This document shows positions 40,730 to 50,273 of a DNA stretch of 52,551 nt, piece by piece. A program made the translations under genes and the position numbers. Position 1 is the stretch's first letter. Each line of letters starts with the position of its first letter. The notes beneath the pieces are model-generated. The model was not told the DNA's origin and did not search any database. It worked only from the letters and a program-made list of their open reading frames with translations. Source of the stretch: Nonomuraea ceibae (lineage in GTDB: Bacteria > Actinomycetota > Actinomycetes > Streptosporangiales > Streptosporangiaceae); the NCBI RefSeq assembly GCF_019396325.1, contig NZ_JAHKRO010000070.1, forward strand, positions 1 to 52,551, written 5' to 3'.

Positions 40730-42096
40730 ATCCGCTCGAAACCTCGGAACAGCTCCCAATCGGTCACCGCCGCGTCGAAGGCGGCCAGCTCCACCCGGGC
40801 GTTGTTCGCGTAGTGCGCCACCACGTCCTCGCCGAGCGCCTCCCTGGCCGGCTTGGACCCCTCGAACAGCGCCAGCGCGTCCCGCAGCGTGGCGGGCACC
40901 GTCTGCGCGCCGGAGGCGTAGGCGTTGCCCTCGAACGCCTCCTCCAGCTCCAGCCCGCCGTCGATCCCGTGCAGCCCCGCCGCCACCATCGCCGCCACCG
41001 CCAGGTACGGGTTCACGTCGCCGCCCGGCACCCGGTTCTCGATCCGCAGCGACGGCCCGTGGCCCACCAGGCGCAGCGCGCAGGTCCGGTTGTCCACACC
41101 CCACTTGACGGCCGTGGGCGCGAAGCTGCCGGGCACGAAGCGCTTGTAGGAGTTGACGTTGGGCGCGTACATGAGGGTGAGCTCGCGCAGGCAGGCGAGC
41201 TGACCGGCGACGAACGCGCGGCCGAGCGGCGACAGCCCGTGCGGGCCCTCGCCCGCCATGACGAGCTCGCCGTCGAGGCCGCGCAGCGACAGGTGGATGT
41301 GGCAGGAGTTGCCCTCGCGCTGGTTCGGCTTGGCCATGAACGTGATCGCCTTGCCCTCCTGGGCGGCGATCTCCTTGGCGCCGTTCTTGTAGATGGCGTG
41401 GTTGTCGCAGGTGACGAGCGCCTCGGCGTAGCGGAAGGCGATCTCGTGCTGGCCCAGGTTGCACTCGCCCTTGGCCGACTCGACGTACAGGCCGGCGCCC
41501 TCCATGCCGAGCCTGATGCGGCGCAGCAGCGGCTCCACGCGGGCGGTGCCGAGCAGGGAGTAGTCGACGTTGTAGAGGTTGGCGGGCGTCAGATCGCGGT
41601 AGGCGCGCCGCCACGCGTCCTCGTAGGTGTCGTCGTAGACGACGAACTCCAGCTCGGTGCCCACCTGGGCGCACAGGCCGCGCTCGGCCAGGCGGGCGAG
41701 CTGCGCGCGCAGGATCTGGCGCGGCGAGGCCGTCACGTCGGCGCCGCCCTCCCAGGCCAGGTCCGCCATCAGCATGGCGGTGCCCTCCTGCCAGGGGACG
41801 CGCCTGAGCGTCGACAGGTCGGGCCTCATCACGAAGTCGCCGTAGCCGCGCTCCCAGGACGACATCGCGTAGCCGGCGACGGTGTTCATGTCGACGTCCA
41901 CGGCGAGCAGGTAGTTGCAGCCCTCGGAGCCGTGGTGGAGCACCTCGTCCAGGAAGTAGCGGGCCGACAGTCGCTTGCCCTGGAGCCTGCCCTGCATGTC
42001 GGCGACGGCGAGCAGGACCGTGTCGATCCGCCCCGCGGCCACCTCGTCCCGCAGCTCGCCAACGGCGAGGAACCCGGCCCGCTCGTTCACGCCCAT
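40726..42096 (-). CDS. Glutamine-synthetase-like gamma-glutamyl amine ligase
   Basis: A 456-residue GS-fold ligase. Conserved blocks: TELEFVVYDDTYED for metal Glu, GMEGAGLYVESAKGECNLGQHEI, the ATP segment FMAKPNQREGNSCHIHLSLRG, NSYKRFVPGSFAPTAVKWGVDNR and RIENRVPGGDVNPYLAVAAMV. Length and divergence put it with PuuA/GlnA3/GlnA4-like enzymes that attach glutamate to amines rather than to ammonia. First gene of the four-gene operon; ATG 42096 follows GGGAAAGCGGG. Divergent from the GntR gene, whose operator candidates lie between. Confidence 0.92.
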   Translation of the reverse strand: MGVNERAGFLAVGELRDEVAAGRIDTVLLAVADMQGRLQGKRLSARYFLDEVLHHGSEGCNYLLAVDVDMNTVAGYAMSSWERGYGDFVMRPDLSTLRRVPWQEGTAMLMADLAWEGGADVTASPRQILRAQLARLAERGLCAQVGTELEFVVYDDTYEDAWRRAYRDLTPANLYNVDYSLLGTARVEPLLRRIRLGMEGAGLYVESAKGECNLGQHEIAFRYAEALVTCDNHAIYKNGAKEIAAQEGKAITFMAKPNQREGNSCHIHLSLRGLDGELVMAGEGPHGLSPLGRAFVAGQLACLRELTLMYAPNVNSYKRFVPGSFAPTAVKWGVDNRTCALRLVGHGPSLRIENRVPGGDVNPYLAVAAMVAAGLHGIDGGLELEEAFEGNAYASGAQTVPATLRDALALFEGSKPAREALGEDVVAHYANNARVELAAFDAAVTDWELFRGFERM

Positions 42097-42120
42097 CCCG
42101 CTTTCCCGTTGATTGGGCTA

Positions 42121-42163
42121 GTCTCAGACCATTGATGTGTATAGCGGGATCATCTGTCAAGAC
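42121..42163. promoter_or_regulatory. Divergent promoter and candidate GntR operators
   Basis: The 75-base gap between the GS-like and GntR genes contains GTCTCAGAC (42121-42129) and GTCAAGAC (42156-42163), two short palindromes with GTC...GAC ends. FadR-type regulators bind GT-N(x)-AC palindromes. TGTCAA at 42155-42160 reads TTGACA, a -35-like box, on the minus strand toward the GS-like gene. Confidence 0.45.
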
Positions 42164-42171
42164 CTGAGGAC

Positions 42172-42900
42172 ATGTTGGACGAGTCGGCGCGTTTGATGAC
42201 GGTGCTGCGCCCGGTGCGGGCCGGCAACGCCTTCGAGGAGACCGTGGAACGGCTCCTGCAGGCGATCAAACTCGGCGTGGTCGCCCCGGGCGAGAAACTG
42301 CCGCCCGAGCGCGAGCTGGCGGTCCGGCTCGGCATCAGCCGCGTCACGCTGCGCGAGGCCATCCGCGCCCTCCAGGAGGCCGGCTACCTCGACGTGCGGC
42401 GCGGCCGTTACGGCGGGGCGTTCGTCACCTACGTGCCGCCCCGGCCCGCCGACGGCGACCTGCGCCGCGTCGTCGCCGACATGGGCACCGCCGACCTGAC
42501 CGACGCGCTCACCTTCCGCATGGCCGTCGAGTGCGGCGCCGCCCAGGTGCTCGCCGGGACCCCGCTCACCGCCGACCGCCGTGCCGTGCTGGAACGCCGG
42601 CTGGCCGACCTGAACGCGGCCTCGCTGGAGGACTACCGGCGCCTCGACACCGCCTTCCACCTGTCGATCGCCGAGCTGACCGGCTCCCCGCTGCTGGCCG
42701 CCGCCTGCGCCGACGCCCGGCTGCGCGTCTCCGACCTGCTCAACGCCATCCCGATGCTCCAGGTCAACCTCGACCACGCCGCCACGCAGCACCGCGCCAT
42801 CGTGGCCGCCGTCGTCGCCGGCGACCCGGACGCGGCCCGCCGGGCGGTCGCCGAACACCTGGAGGGCACCGCCGCGCTTCTCCGGGCGTTCCTCTCCTGA
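42172..42900 (+). CDS. GntR/FadR-family transcriptional regulator
   Basis: A 242-residue regulator. The winged helix is FEETVERLLQAIKLGVVAPGEKLPPERELAVRLGISRVTLREAIRALQEAGYL. The FCD effector domain follows, with its metal or ligand histidines in YRRLDTAFHLSIAEL and LDHAATQHRAIVAAVVAGD. Start ATG 42172 follows TGAGGAC. It is divergent from the GS-like/ALDH/SDR/hydrolase operon and is its likely repressor, with the amine or a gamma-glutamyl intermediate as inducer. Confidence 0.93.
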   Translation: MLDESARLMTVLRPVRAGNAFEETVERLLQAIKLGVVAPGEKLPPERELAVRLGISRVTLREAIRALQEAGYLDVRRGRYGGAFVTYVPPRPADGDLRRVVADMGTADLTDALTFRMAVECGAAQVLAGTPLTADRRAVLERRLADLNAASLEDYRRLDTAFHLSIAELTGSPLLAAACADARLRVSDLLNAIPMLQVNLDHAATQHRAIVAAVVAGDPDAARRAVAEHLEGTAALLRAFLS

Positions 42901-42945
42901 CGGACACTCCACTCGGGCAGAGCTCGTAGAGTCTCTTTCAAGGTC

Positions 42946-43701
42946 ATGGCGAACTGGTTCGAGCACAGCATCATCGCGACAGGACGGCTTCCGCTGTTCT
43001 GCTTCTTCGTCGCGCTCATCGTCACGTTCATCGCCACCCGCATCAACGTCCGGCTCATCCGGGCCAAGATCGGCTGGTTCCGCAACGTCAACGTGGGCGA
43101 GATGCACATCCACCACGTGGTCTTCGGCGTCATCCTCATGCTGGTGGGCGGCGTCGCCGGGCTGATCGTCTCCGGCGGCTCCCAGACCGGCTACGCCGTG
43201 GCCGCCTCCGTCTTCGGCATGGGCTCGGCGCTCGTGCTCGACGAGTTCGCGCTGATCCTGCACCTGCACGACGTCTACTGGGAGGAGGAAGGCCGCACCT
43301 CGGTCGACGCGGTCTTCATCGCCGTCGGGATCACCGGCCTGCTCCTGACCGGCCTGCGGCCCCTCGTCTGGGACTACGCGCTGCCGATCAGCCCCGTCCC
43401 GCTGATCGCCGCCCACCTGGCCATGGTCGTCATCACCCTGCTCAAGGGCAAGATCTGGACCGGGATGGTGGGCATGTTCGTGCCCATCCTGCTCGCGGTC
43501 GGCGTCGTCCGGCTGGCCCGGCCCGGCTCGCCGTGGGCGCACTGGTTCTTCGCCGGGCGCTCGCCGCGCAAGCTCGCCAGGGCGATCCGGCGCGAGGAGC
43601 GCTGGCGGCGTCCCGTCATCCGGGCCAAGATCGCCTTCCAGGAGTTCCTCTCGGGCCGTCACGACCTCCCGTCCACCCGCCGCGCCCGCCGGCTCCCGTG
43701 A
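42946..43701 (+). CDS. Conserved integral membrane protein of unknown function
   Basis: A 251-residue protein with about six membrane helices (RLPLFCFFVALIVTFIATRI; VVFGVILMLVGGVAGLIVS; the following AVAASVFGMGSALVL; VFIAVGITGLLLTGL; PLIAAHLAMVVITLL; MVGMFVPILLAVGVVRLA) and a basic C-terminal tail. The loop after helix 1 has GEMHIHHVVFG, and another has LHLHDVYWEEEGR: His-rich pairs plus acidic residues that could bind metal. I do not recognise the family. It overlaps the next gene by four bases (GTGA), so the pair is coupled. Confidence 0.75.
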   Translation: MANWFEHSIIATGRLPLFCFFVALIVTFIATRINVRLIRAKIGWFRNVNVGEMHIHHVVFGVILMLVGGVAGLIVSGGSQTGYAVAASVFGMGSALVLDEFALILHLHDVYWEEEGRTSVDAVFIAVGITGLLLTGLRPLVWDYALPISPVPLIAAHLAMVVITLLKGKIWTGMVGMFVPILLAVGVVRLARPGSPWAHWFFAGRSPRKLARAIRREERWRRPVIRAKIAFQEFLSGRHDLPSTRRARRLP

Positions 43702-44027
43702 CCCCCGGCGGCGTGGGGGCCCTGGTGCTGGCGCTGCACGACCGGGGGCTCGCCGAAGACCTGGCCGCCGTGGCCGCGCTCGCCGGGCGCTGGAGCTTCC
43801 GCGAGTTCGAGGCGCACGCGCGGGCGCACGACGCCTCGTTCGGCCTGGACGAGCTGATCATGCGGCTGGAGTACGCCGAGTTCATCTCCGACGACGAGTA
43901 CGCGCCGCACGGCGACGGGCCGGCGGTCCGGCGGTTCGCCGCGGCCTGGGTGGAGGACGTCAAGCTGCGGCGGGCCGACGACGGGGACGCCGACCACGAC
44001 TGGCCCGACACCCCCGCCCTCGACTAG
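43698..44027 (+). CDS. Small protein coupled to the membrane protein
   Basis: A 109-residue acidic protein starting GTPGG-like (VTPGGVGALVLALHDRGLAEDL) and with a helical middle (WSFREFEAHARAHDASFGLDELIMRLEYAEFI). No motif is recognised. Start GTG 43698 overlaps the upstream stop by four bases and its reading frame is open further upstream inside the membrane-protein gene. Function is unknown; a role with the upstream membrane protein is suggested by coupling only. Confidence 0.6.
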   Translation: MTPGGVGALVLALHDRGLAEDLAAVAALAGRWSFREFEAHARAHDASFGLDELIMRLEYAEFISDDEYAPHGDGPAVRRFAAAWVEDVKLRRADDGDADHDWPDTPALD

Positions 44028-44065
44028 ATCACCGCCCCGCCCCTCCTCGGCTCCGCCCCCCGCCC

Positions 44066-44119
44066 CCGCCTCTCCTCGGCCCCGCCCTCTGCCCTGCCCC
44101 CGTCTCCGCCTCTCCTCGG
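44066..44119. repeat. Pyrimidine-rich direct repeats in the intergenic gap
   Basis: The gap after the small gene is C/T-rich up to about 44120. CCGCCTCTCCTCGG occurs at 44066-44079 and 44106-44119, period 40, with degenerate copies around. No coding potential is visible. Confidence 0.6.
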
Positions 44120-44150
44120 TCCCGGGCGCGTGCGTTCCGTGGGGGGTGTT

Positions 44151-44168
44151 CTCCTCCTCAGGGAGGAG
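44151..44168 (+). terminator. Hairpin before the ABC exporter promoter
   Basis: CTCCTCC-TCAG-GGAGGAG forms a 7-bp stem, placed just before the exporter promoter. It would stop transcripts from the membrane-protein pair. Confidence 0.45.
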
Positions 44169-44170
44169 TC

Positions 44171-44213
44171 GTCAATCAAAGTTGACATACTTTGGTCGTC
44201 AATTTAGGTTGAC
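44171..44213 (+). promoter_or_regulatory. ABC exporter promoter with two matching palindromic sites
   Basis: TTGACA (44182-44187) and TAGGTT (44205-44210), with 17 bases between, form a near-consensus promoter. GTCAATCAAAGTTGAC (44171-44186) overlaps the -35 and GTCAATTTAGGTTGAC (44198-44213) overlaps the -10. Each site has GTCAA/TTGAC arms around six bases. Both would block RNA polymerase when occupied. The regulator is not adjacent. Confidence 0.7.
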
Positions 44214-44276
44214 CGGTGCGGATTCCGTTCCGTCGTTCGTTGGGTTTTTTCGGGATATGTCGCGAGAGGAGATCGC

Positions 44277-45983
44277 GTGATCAAGGAGTTGCTCGCTTAC
44301 CTGCGACCGCACAGGGGCATCCTGGTCGTGGGCGGGGTGCTGGGCCTGATCGGCTCGGCGGCGGGCCTCGCGATGCCGCTGCTGGCCAAGTACGTGGTCG
44401 ACGCGTTCGGCGAGAACGCCTCCATGGCCGGGCCGCTCATCGGGCTGACCGTCGCGGTGCTGGTCGGAGCCGTCGTGTCGGCCGGTGGCAGCTATCTGAT
44501 GGAGCGCACCGGCGAGGGCATCGTGCTGGGCGCCCGGCGCAGGCTGGTCGACCGGATGCTGCGCCTGCGGGTCGCCGACGTCGATCGGCTCAAGCCCGGC
44601 GACCTGCTGTCGCGGGTGACCGGCGACACGACGCTGCTGCGCGCGGTGCTGACCAACGGCGTGGTCGACTCGGTCAGCTCGGTGTTCATGCTGGTCGGCG
44701 CCATCGTCATGATGGCCACGATGGACGGCGTGCTGCTGCTGGTCACGCTGCTCGTGATCGTGGTGATCGGCGGGCTGACCGGGCTGGTCATGCCGAAGAT
44801 CCAGCGGGCCCAGAAGGACGCGCAGGAGGCAGTGGGCGAGATGGGCGCGGTCCTCGACCGGGCGCTGCAGTCCTACCGCACGGTCAAGGCCAGCGGCGCC
44901 GAGGAGCGGGAGATCGGCGTCGTCGCCGAGGCCGCCGAACGCGCCCGTGATCGCGGTCTCCAGGTCGCGGGCTGGACCTCGCTCGCCGGGGTCGCCACCT
45001 GGATGGCCGTGCAGATCGCCTTCCTGGCCGTGCTCGCCGTCGGCGGCGCCCGCGTCGCCGCGGGCACGCTGGAGGTCTCCTCGCTGATCGCGTTCCTGCT
45101 CTACCTGTTCTACCTGGTGGCGCCGATCGGCCAGCTCGTCGAGGGCGCCGTCCAGCTCCAGCAGGGCCTGGCCGCGATGAAGCGCATCCGCGAGATCGAG
45201 GACCTGCCCGGCGAGCCCGTCGGCGCCGTCCCGGCGAGCGACGCGCGCCCGCTCGGCGTCCGCTTCGACGGCGTCGTCTTCTCGTACGGCGAGGACCGGC
45301 CGGTCGTGCACGACGGCGTCACGTTCGAGGTGCCGCCCGGCGGCCTGACCGCGCTCGTCGGCCCGTCCGGCGCGGGCAAGTCCACCGTGTTCGCCCTGCT
45401 CGAACGCTTCTACGAGCACCAGGGCGGGACGATCACGCTGGACGGCCGGGAGATCCGCGACTGGCCGCTGGCCGAGCTGCGGGCCGCGCTCGGCTACGTC
45501 GAGCAGGACGCCCCCGTGCTGGCCGGGACGCTGCGCGAGAACCTGATGTTCGCCGCCACCGACGCGACCGAGGAGGAGCTGCACCGCGCCGTCGCCCGTA
45601 CCCGGCTCGACGACCTGGTGGCCCGGCTGCCCGACGGGCTCGACACCGCCGTCGGCCACCGCGGCGTGCTGCTGTCCGGCGGCGAGCGGCAGCGGGTCGC
45701 GATCGCCCGCGCGCTGCTGCGCAAGCCCCGGCTGCTGCTGCTCGACGAGGCCACCTCCCAGCTCGACGCGGTCAACGAGCTGCGGCTTCGCGAGGTCATC
45801 GCCGAGGTGGCGACCGAGACGACCGTGCTCGTCATCGCGCACCGGCTGTCCACCGTGACGAACGCCGACCGGATCGTGGTCATGGAGGGCGGCGGCGTCC
45901 GCGCGGTCGGCACCCACGACGAGCTGGTCGGACAGGACGGCCTCTACCGGGAGCTCGCGGCCACCCAGTTCCTCGTGACCTGA
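44277..45983 (+). CDS. ABC exporter half-transporter (MsbA/LmrA-like)
   Basis: A 568-residue fusion of six-helix membrane domain and ATPase. The membrane domain starts LLAYLRPHRGILVVGGVLG. In the ATPase, Walker A is GPSGAGKST, signature LLSGGERQRVAIARAL, Walker B RLLLLDEATSQLD, and H-loop VIAHRLSTV. A single polypeptide of this kind acts as a homodimer exporting drugs, lipids or peptides; the substrate is unknown. GTG 44277 follows GAGAGGAGATC. It is preceded by a strong promoter with twin operators and is transcribed alone. hutU begins 54 bases later but has its own operator. Confidence 0.93.
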   Translation: MIKELLAYLRPHRGILVVGGVLGLIGSAAGLAMPLLAKYVVDAFGENASMAGPLIGLTVAVLVGAVVSAGGSYLMERTGEGIVLGARRRLVDRMLRLRVADVDRLKPGDLLSRVTGDTTLLRAVLTNGVVDSVSSVFMLVGAIVMMATMDGVLLLVTLLVIVVIGGLTGLVMPKIQRAQKDAQEAVGEMGAVLDRALQSYRTVKASGAEEREIGVVAEAAERARDRGLQVAGWTSLAGVATWMAVQIAFLAVLAVGGARVAAGTLEVSSLIAFLLYLFYLVAPIGQLVEGAVQLQQGLAAMKRIREIEDLPGEPVGAVPASDARPLGVRFDGVVFSYGEDRPVVHDGVTFEVPPGGLTALVGPSGAGKSTVFALLERFYEHQGGTITLDGREIRDWPLAELRAALGYVEQDAPVLAGTLRENLMFAATDATEEELHRAVARTRLDDLVARLPDGLDTAVGHRGVLLSGGERQRVAIARALLRKPRLLLLDEATSQLDAVNELRLREVIAEVATETTVLVIAHRLSTVTNADRIVVMEGGGVRAVGTHDELVGQDGLYRELAATQFLVT

Positions 45984-46010
45984 GCCGTTGTACTCTTCGG
46001 GTGACAAAGG

Positions 46011-46026
46011 TGAATGTGTTCATTCA
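46011..46026. promoter_or_regulatory. Palindrome upstream of hutU, same as the M20 gene site
   Basis: TGAATG-TGTT-CATTCA is a perfect 6-4-6 inverted repeat ending next to the hutU ribosome site (GGAGGG). The same arms with a different centre recur at 51560-51575. A -10-like TACTCT lies at 45990-45995, so a repressor bound here would sit downstream of the start site. Confidence 0.65.
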
Positions 46027-46037
46027 GGAGGGTCACC

Positions 46038-47702
46038 ATGGGCCGCACCGTCCGCGCGCCGCGAGGCGCCACGCTCACCGCCAAGGGCTGGCCGCAGGAG
46101 GCCGCCCTCCGCATGCTCCAGAACAACCTCGACCCCGAGGTCGCCGAGCATCCGGAGGAGCTGGTCGTCTACGGCGGCTCGGGGCGGGCGGCGCGTGACT
46201 GGCCCTCGTTCGACGCGCTGGTCAGGACCCTCACCACGCTGGAGGGCGACGAGACGCTGCTCGTGCAGTCCGGCCGCCCGGTCGGCGTCTTCCGCACCCA
46301 CGAGTGGGCGCCCCGCGTCCTCATCGCCAACTCCAACCTGGTGCCCGACTGGGCCAACTGGGAGGAGTTCCGGCGGCTGGAGGCGGCCGGGCTGACCATG
46401 TACGGGCAGATGACGGCCGGCTCCTGGATCTACATCGGCACCCAGGGCATCCTCCAGGGCACCTACGAGACGTTCGCGGCCGTCGCGGCCAAGCGGTTCG
46501 GCGGCTCGCTGGCCGGCACGATCACGCTGACGGCCGGGCTCGGCGGCATGGGCGGCGCCCAGCCGCTGGCCGTCACCATGAACGGCGGCGTGGCCATCTG
46601 CGTCGACTGCGACCCGCGCTCGGTCGAGCGCCGCATCGAGCACCGCTACCTCGACGTCCGCGCCGGCTCCCTCGACGAGGCGCTGGAGCTGGCGTACGAG
46701 GCCCGCGACGCGCGCCGCCCGCTGTCGATCGGCGTGGTCGCCAACGCCGCCGACGCCCTGCCCGACCTGCTGGCCCGGGGCGCCGAGATCGACATCGTGA
46801 CCGACCAGACCTCCGCCCACGACCCGCTGATGTACCTGCCGTCCGGCGTGGCCTTCGAGGACATGGCCGGCGAGCGCGACAAGGACCCGGCGGGCTTCAC
46901 CGGCCGGGCCCGCGAGTCGATGGCCCGGCACGTCGAGGCCATGGTCGGCTTCCAGGACGCCGGGGCCGAGGTGTTCGACTACGGCAACTCCATCAGGGGC
47001 GAGGCCAAGCTGGCCGGCTACGAGCGGGCCTTCGACTTCCCCGGGTTCGTGCCCGCGTACATCAGGCCGCTGTTCTGCGAGGGCAAGGGGCCGTTCCGGT
47101 GGGCGGCGCTGAGCGGCGACCCGGCCGACATCGCCGCCACCGACCGCGCCATCCTGGAGCTGTTCCCCGAGAACGAGCCGCTGGCCCGGTGGATCAGGAA
47201 GGCGGGGGAGAAGGTCCACTTCCAGGGGCTGCCGGCGCGCATCTGCTGGCTCGGCTACGGCGAGCGCGACCGGGCCGGCGAGCGGTTCAACGACATGGTC
47301 GCCTCCGGCGAGCTCAGCGCGCCCGTCGTGATCGGGCGCGACCACCTCGACAGCGGCTCGGTCGCCTCCCCGTACCGCGAGACCGAGGCGATGGCCGACG
47401 GCTCCGACGCGATCGCCGACTGGCCGCTGCTCAACGCCATGCTCAACACCGCGTCGGGCGCCTCCTGGGTGTCCATCCACCACGGCGGCGGCGTCGGCAT
47501 CGGCCGCTCCATCCACGCCGGGCAGGTCACCGTCGCCGACGGCACCGCGCTCGCGCGGGAGAAGCTCAACCGCGTCCTCACCAACGACCCCGGCACCGGC
47601 GTCATGCGTCACGTCGACGCCGGTTACGAGGAGGCGGCCGCGGTGGCCGGCGAGCGGGGCGTCCGCATCCCCATGCGCGAGCGTCCCGAGGCGGGAAAGT
47701 GA
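46038..47702 (+). CDS. hutU: Urocanate hydratase
   Basis: A 554-residue NAD-dependent enzyme converting urocanate to imidazolonepropionate in histidine breakdown. Signatures: MLQNNLDPEVAEHPEELVVYGGSGRAARDW, the NAD-binding TAGLGGMGGAQPLA, GVAICVDCD, HDPLMYLPSGV, YGNSIRGEAKLAGY and SGASWVSIHHGGGVGIGRS. ATG 46038 follows GGAGG at six bases; the frame is open a few codons upstream but those have no homology. An RpiR regulator gene follows after 50 bases. HutH is not in the window. Confidence 0.96.
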   Translation: MGRTVRAPRGATLTAKGWPQEAALRMLQNNLDPEVAEHPEELVVYGGSGRAARDWPSFDALVRTLTTLEGDETLLVQSGRPVGVFRTHEWAPRVLIANSNLVPDWANWEEFRRLEAAGLTMYGQMTAGSWIYIGTQGILQGTYETFAAVAAKRFGGSLAGTITLTAGLGGMGGAQPLAVTMNGGVAICVDCDPRSVERRIEHRYLDVRAGSLDEALELAYEARDARRPLSIGVVANAADALPDLLARGAEIDIVTDQTSAHDPLMYLPSGVAFEDMAGERDKDPAGFTGRARESMARHVEAMVGFQDAGAEVFDYGNSIRGEAKLAGYERAFDFPGFVPAYIRPLFCEGKGPFRWAALSGDPADIAATDRAILELFPENEPLARWIRKAGEKVHFQGLPARICWLGYGERDRAGERFNDMVASGELSAPVVIGRDHLDSGSVASPYRETEAMADGSDAIADWPLLNAMLNTASGASWVSIHHGGGVGIGRSIHAGQVTVADGTALAREKLNRVLTNDPGTGVMRHVDAGYEEAAAVAGERGVRIPMRERPEAGK

Positions 47703-47752
47703 GTTTTCCCGTTACGGGATGAGATTGCCGTGGCCGCGGTGTTGGAGGAGGC

Positions 47753-48586
47753 GTGACGGGCGCATACCACGGCGGGCTGGACGGGCTGCTCGACGGCCGG
47801 AGGCTGTCACCGGTGCAGCGCAGGATCGCCCACTACCTGTCGGAGCACCTCGAAGAGGCGATCTTCCTGTCCAGCGTCGAGCTGGCCGAACGGTCGGGCG
47901 TGAGCCAGCCGTCGGTGACCAGGTTCGCGATGGTGCTGGGGTTCGCCGGCTACCCGGAGCTGCGGCAGGCGCTGCGCCCGCTGGTGCTCGGCGCCCCCGC
48001 CGAACGGCCGCAGGAGAGCCTGATCAAGGGGGCCATTGACCGGGAGATCCGCAACCTGTCGCTGGTCCGCGACCGGCTCGGCAGCCTGCCGCTCAAGGAG
48101 CTCGGCGCGTCGCTGGCCGCCGCCGAGCCGCTGCCCGTGCTCGGGCTGCGGGTCTCGGCGGGGCTCGCCACCACGTTCGCCTACTACACCCGGCGCATCC
48201 ACCCCGACGTCCGGCTGCTCACCCACGGCGGGTCCGAGCTGGCCGACGGGCTGCACGCGGCGCGCCGGGCCGGCGCCGAATGGCTGGTGGCCGTCGTGCT
48301 GCCGCGCTATCCGGCCGAGGTCATGCAGGCGCTGGAGTACGCCGGGAAGCTCGGCTACCGGGTGGCGGCGATCTGCGACCGGGCCGACTTCCCCGCCGAG
48401 GTGGTGCTCGACGCGCCCGTCGGCGACCGGCTCGTGTTCGACTCGCACGCCGCCCCGCTCGCCCTGGCGATGGCCCTGGTGGAGGCCATGGCCGACGCCG
48501 CGCCGCTGCGCACCCAGGCGCGGCTGGAGGAGTACGAGCGGATGACGGACGAGACCGGCACGTTCCTAACCGGCGATCCGTCGTAG
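47753..48586 (+). CDS. RpiR/MurR-family transcriptional regulator
   Basis: A 277-residue regulator. The N-terminal helix-turn-helix is LSPVQRRIAHYLSEHLEEAIFLSSVELAERSGVSQPSVTRFAMVLGFAGYPEL. The C-terminal SIS-like domain has LRVSAGLATTFAYYTRRIHPDVRLLTHGGSELADG. Start GTG 47753 follows GGAGGAGGC. Directly behind hutU, it is the best candidate for the regulator that reads TGAATG-N4-CATTCA at hutU and the M20 gene; its ligand could be urocanate or a downstream intermediate. A short CCCGT-T-ACGGG hairpin lies in the gap (47708-47718). Its 3' end overlaps the ABC-2 permease gene by 21 bases, convergent. Confidence 0.9.
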   Translation: MTGAYHGGLDGLLDGRRLSPVQRRIAHYLSEHLEEAIFLSSVELAERSGVSQPSVTRFAMVLGFAGYPELRQALRPLVLGAPAERPQESLIKGAIDREIRNLSLVRDRLGSLPLKELGASLAAAEPLPVLGLRVSAGLATTFAYYTRRIHPDVRLLTHGGSELADGLHAARRAGAEWLVAVVLPRYPAEVMQALEYAGKLGYRVAAICDRADFPAEVVLDAPVGDRLVFDSHAAPLALAMALVEAMADAAPLRTQARLEEYERMTDETGTFLTGDPS

Positions 48587-49311
48587 CGAGCGCACCGACC
48601 AGGTGACGGTCAGCGCTGCCAGGCCCAGCATCACGGCGAACGCCAGCGGGATCGACAGGTCCGTCAGGTCACCGGCGAACAGCGACCGGCCGGCCTCGAC
48701 CGGATGGTAGAAGGGCGTGAACCAGGCGACCCGCTCCAGCCAGTCGGGGCCCAGCGCCATCGGCAGCAGCGCGCCCGACAGCAGCATCAGCGGCAGCGCG
48801 AAGAACTGCATGATCTGCCCCATCGCGTTCTCGTCCTTCAAGCCGAACGCCAGCCCGTACGCCACGCCGGAGGAGAACAGCCCCGTGACGCCGAGCAGCA
48901 GCAGCATGAGCAGCAGCCCGGCCACGCCGATGCGCAGGCCCATGAGCACCGCGATGAGGATCACCACGAGCGACTGCGCCATCAGCACGGCCACGTCGCG
49001 CAGCATCCGGCCGAGCACGATCGCCGGCCGCCACGCCGGCGTGACCGCGATCCGCTCCAGCACGCCGCTGCGCATCTCGTAGATCGTCCCGTACGCGACG
49101 CCCATTGAGCTGAACAGCGCCGTGATGACCAGCATGCCCGGCGCGAACGAGGTCAGCGCCCGGCCGAGGTCGCCCCCGGCCCCCATGCCCGCGTACAGCG
49201 GGCCGAACAGCAGCAGGTACATCACCGGCTGCATGATGCCGAACAGCGGCCAGATCGGGTTGCGCAGCGTGCCGCGCATCTCGTGGCCCAGGAAGAGCGC
49301 GGTGTCCCTGA

Positions 49312-49315
<4 letters not shown>
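48566..49315 (-). CDS. ABC-2 type permease, DrrB-like
   Basis: A 249-residue membrane protein with six helices and a long soluble N-terminal lead: TALFLGHEMRGTLRNPIWPLFGIMQPVMYLLLFGPL. The family motif lies in AYGTIYEMRSGVLERIAVTPAWRPAIVLGRML, followed by VIPALLL-type helices and GALLPMALGPDWLERVAWFTPFYHPVEAGRSL. It pairs with the ATPase upstream as a two-protein exporter of antibiotics or other amphiphiles. GTG 49315 overlaps the ATPase stop (GTGA). Confidence 0.92.
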
Positions 49316-50265
<950 letters not shown>

Positions 50266-50273
50266 GCTTCTCC

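Noticed and set aside
44028..44150. A gene in the C/T-rich gap
   Set aside because: The frames here are low-complexity Pro/Ser/Arg shadows with no start or ribosome site.
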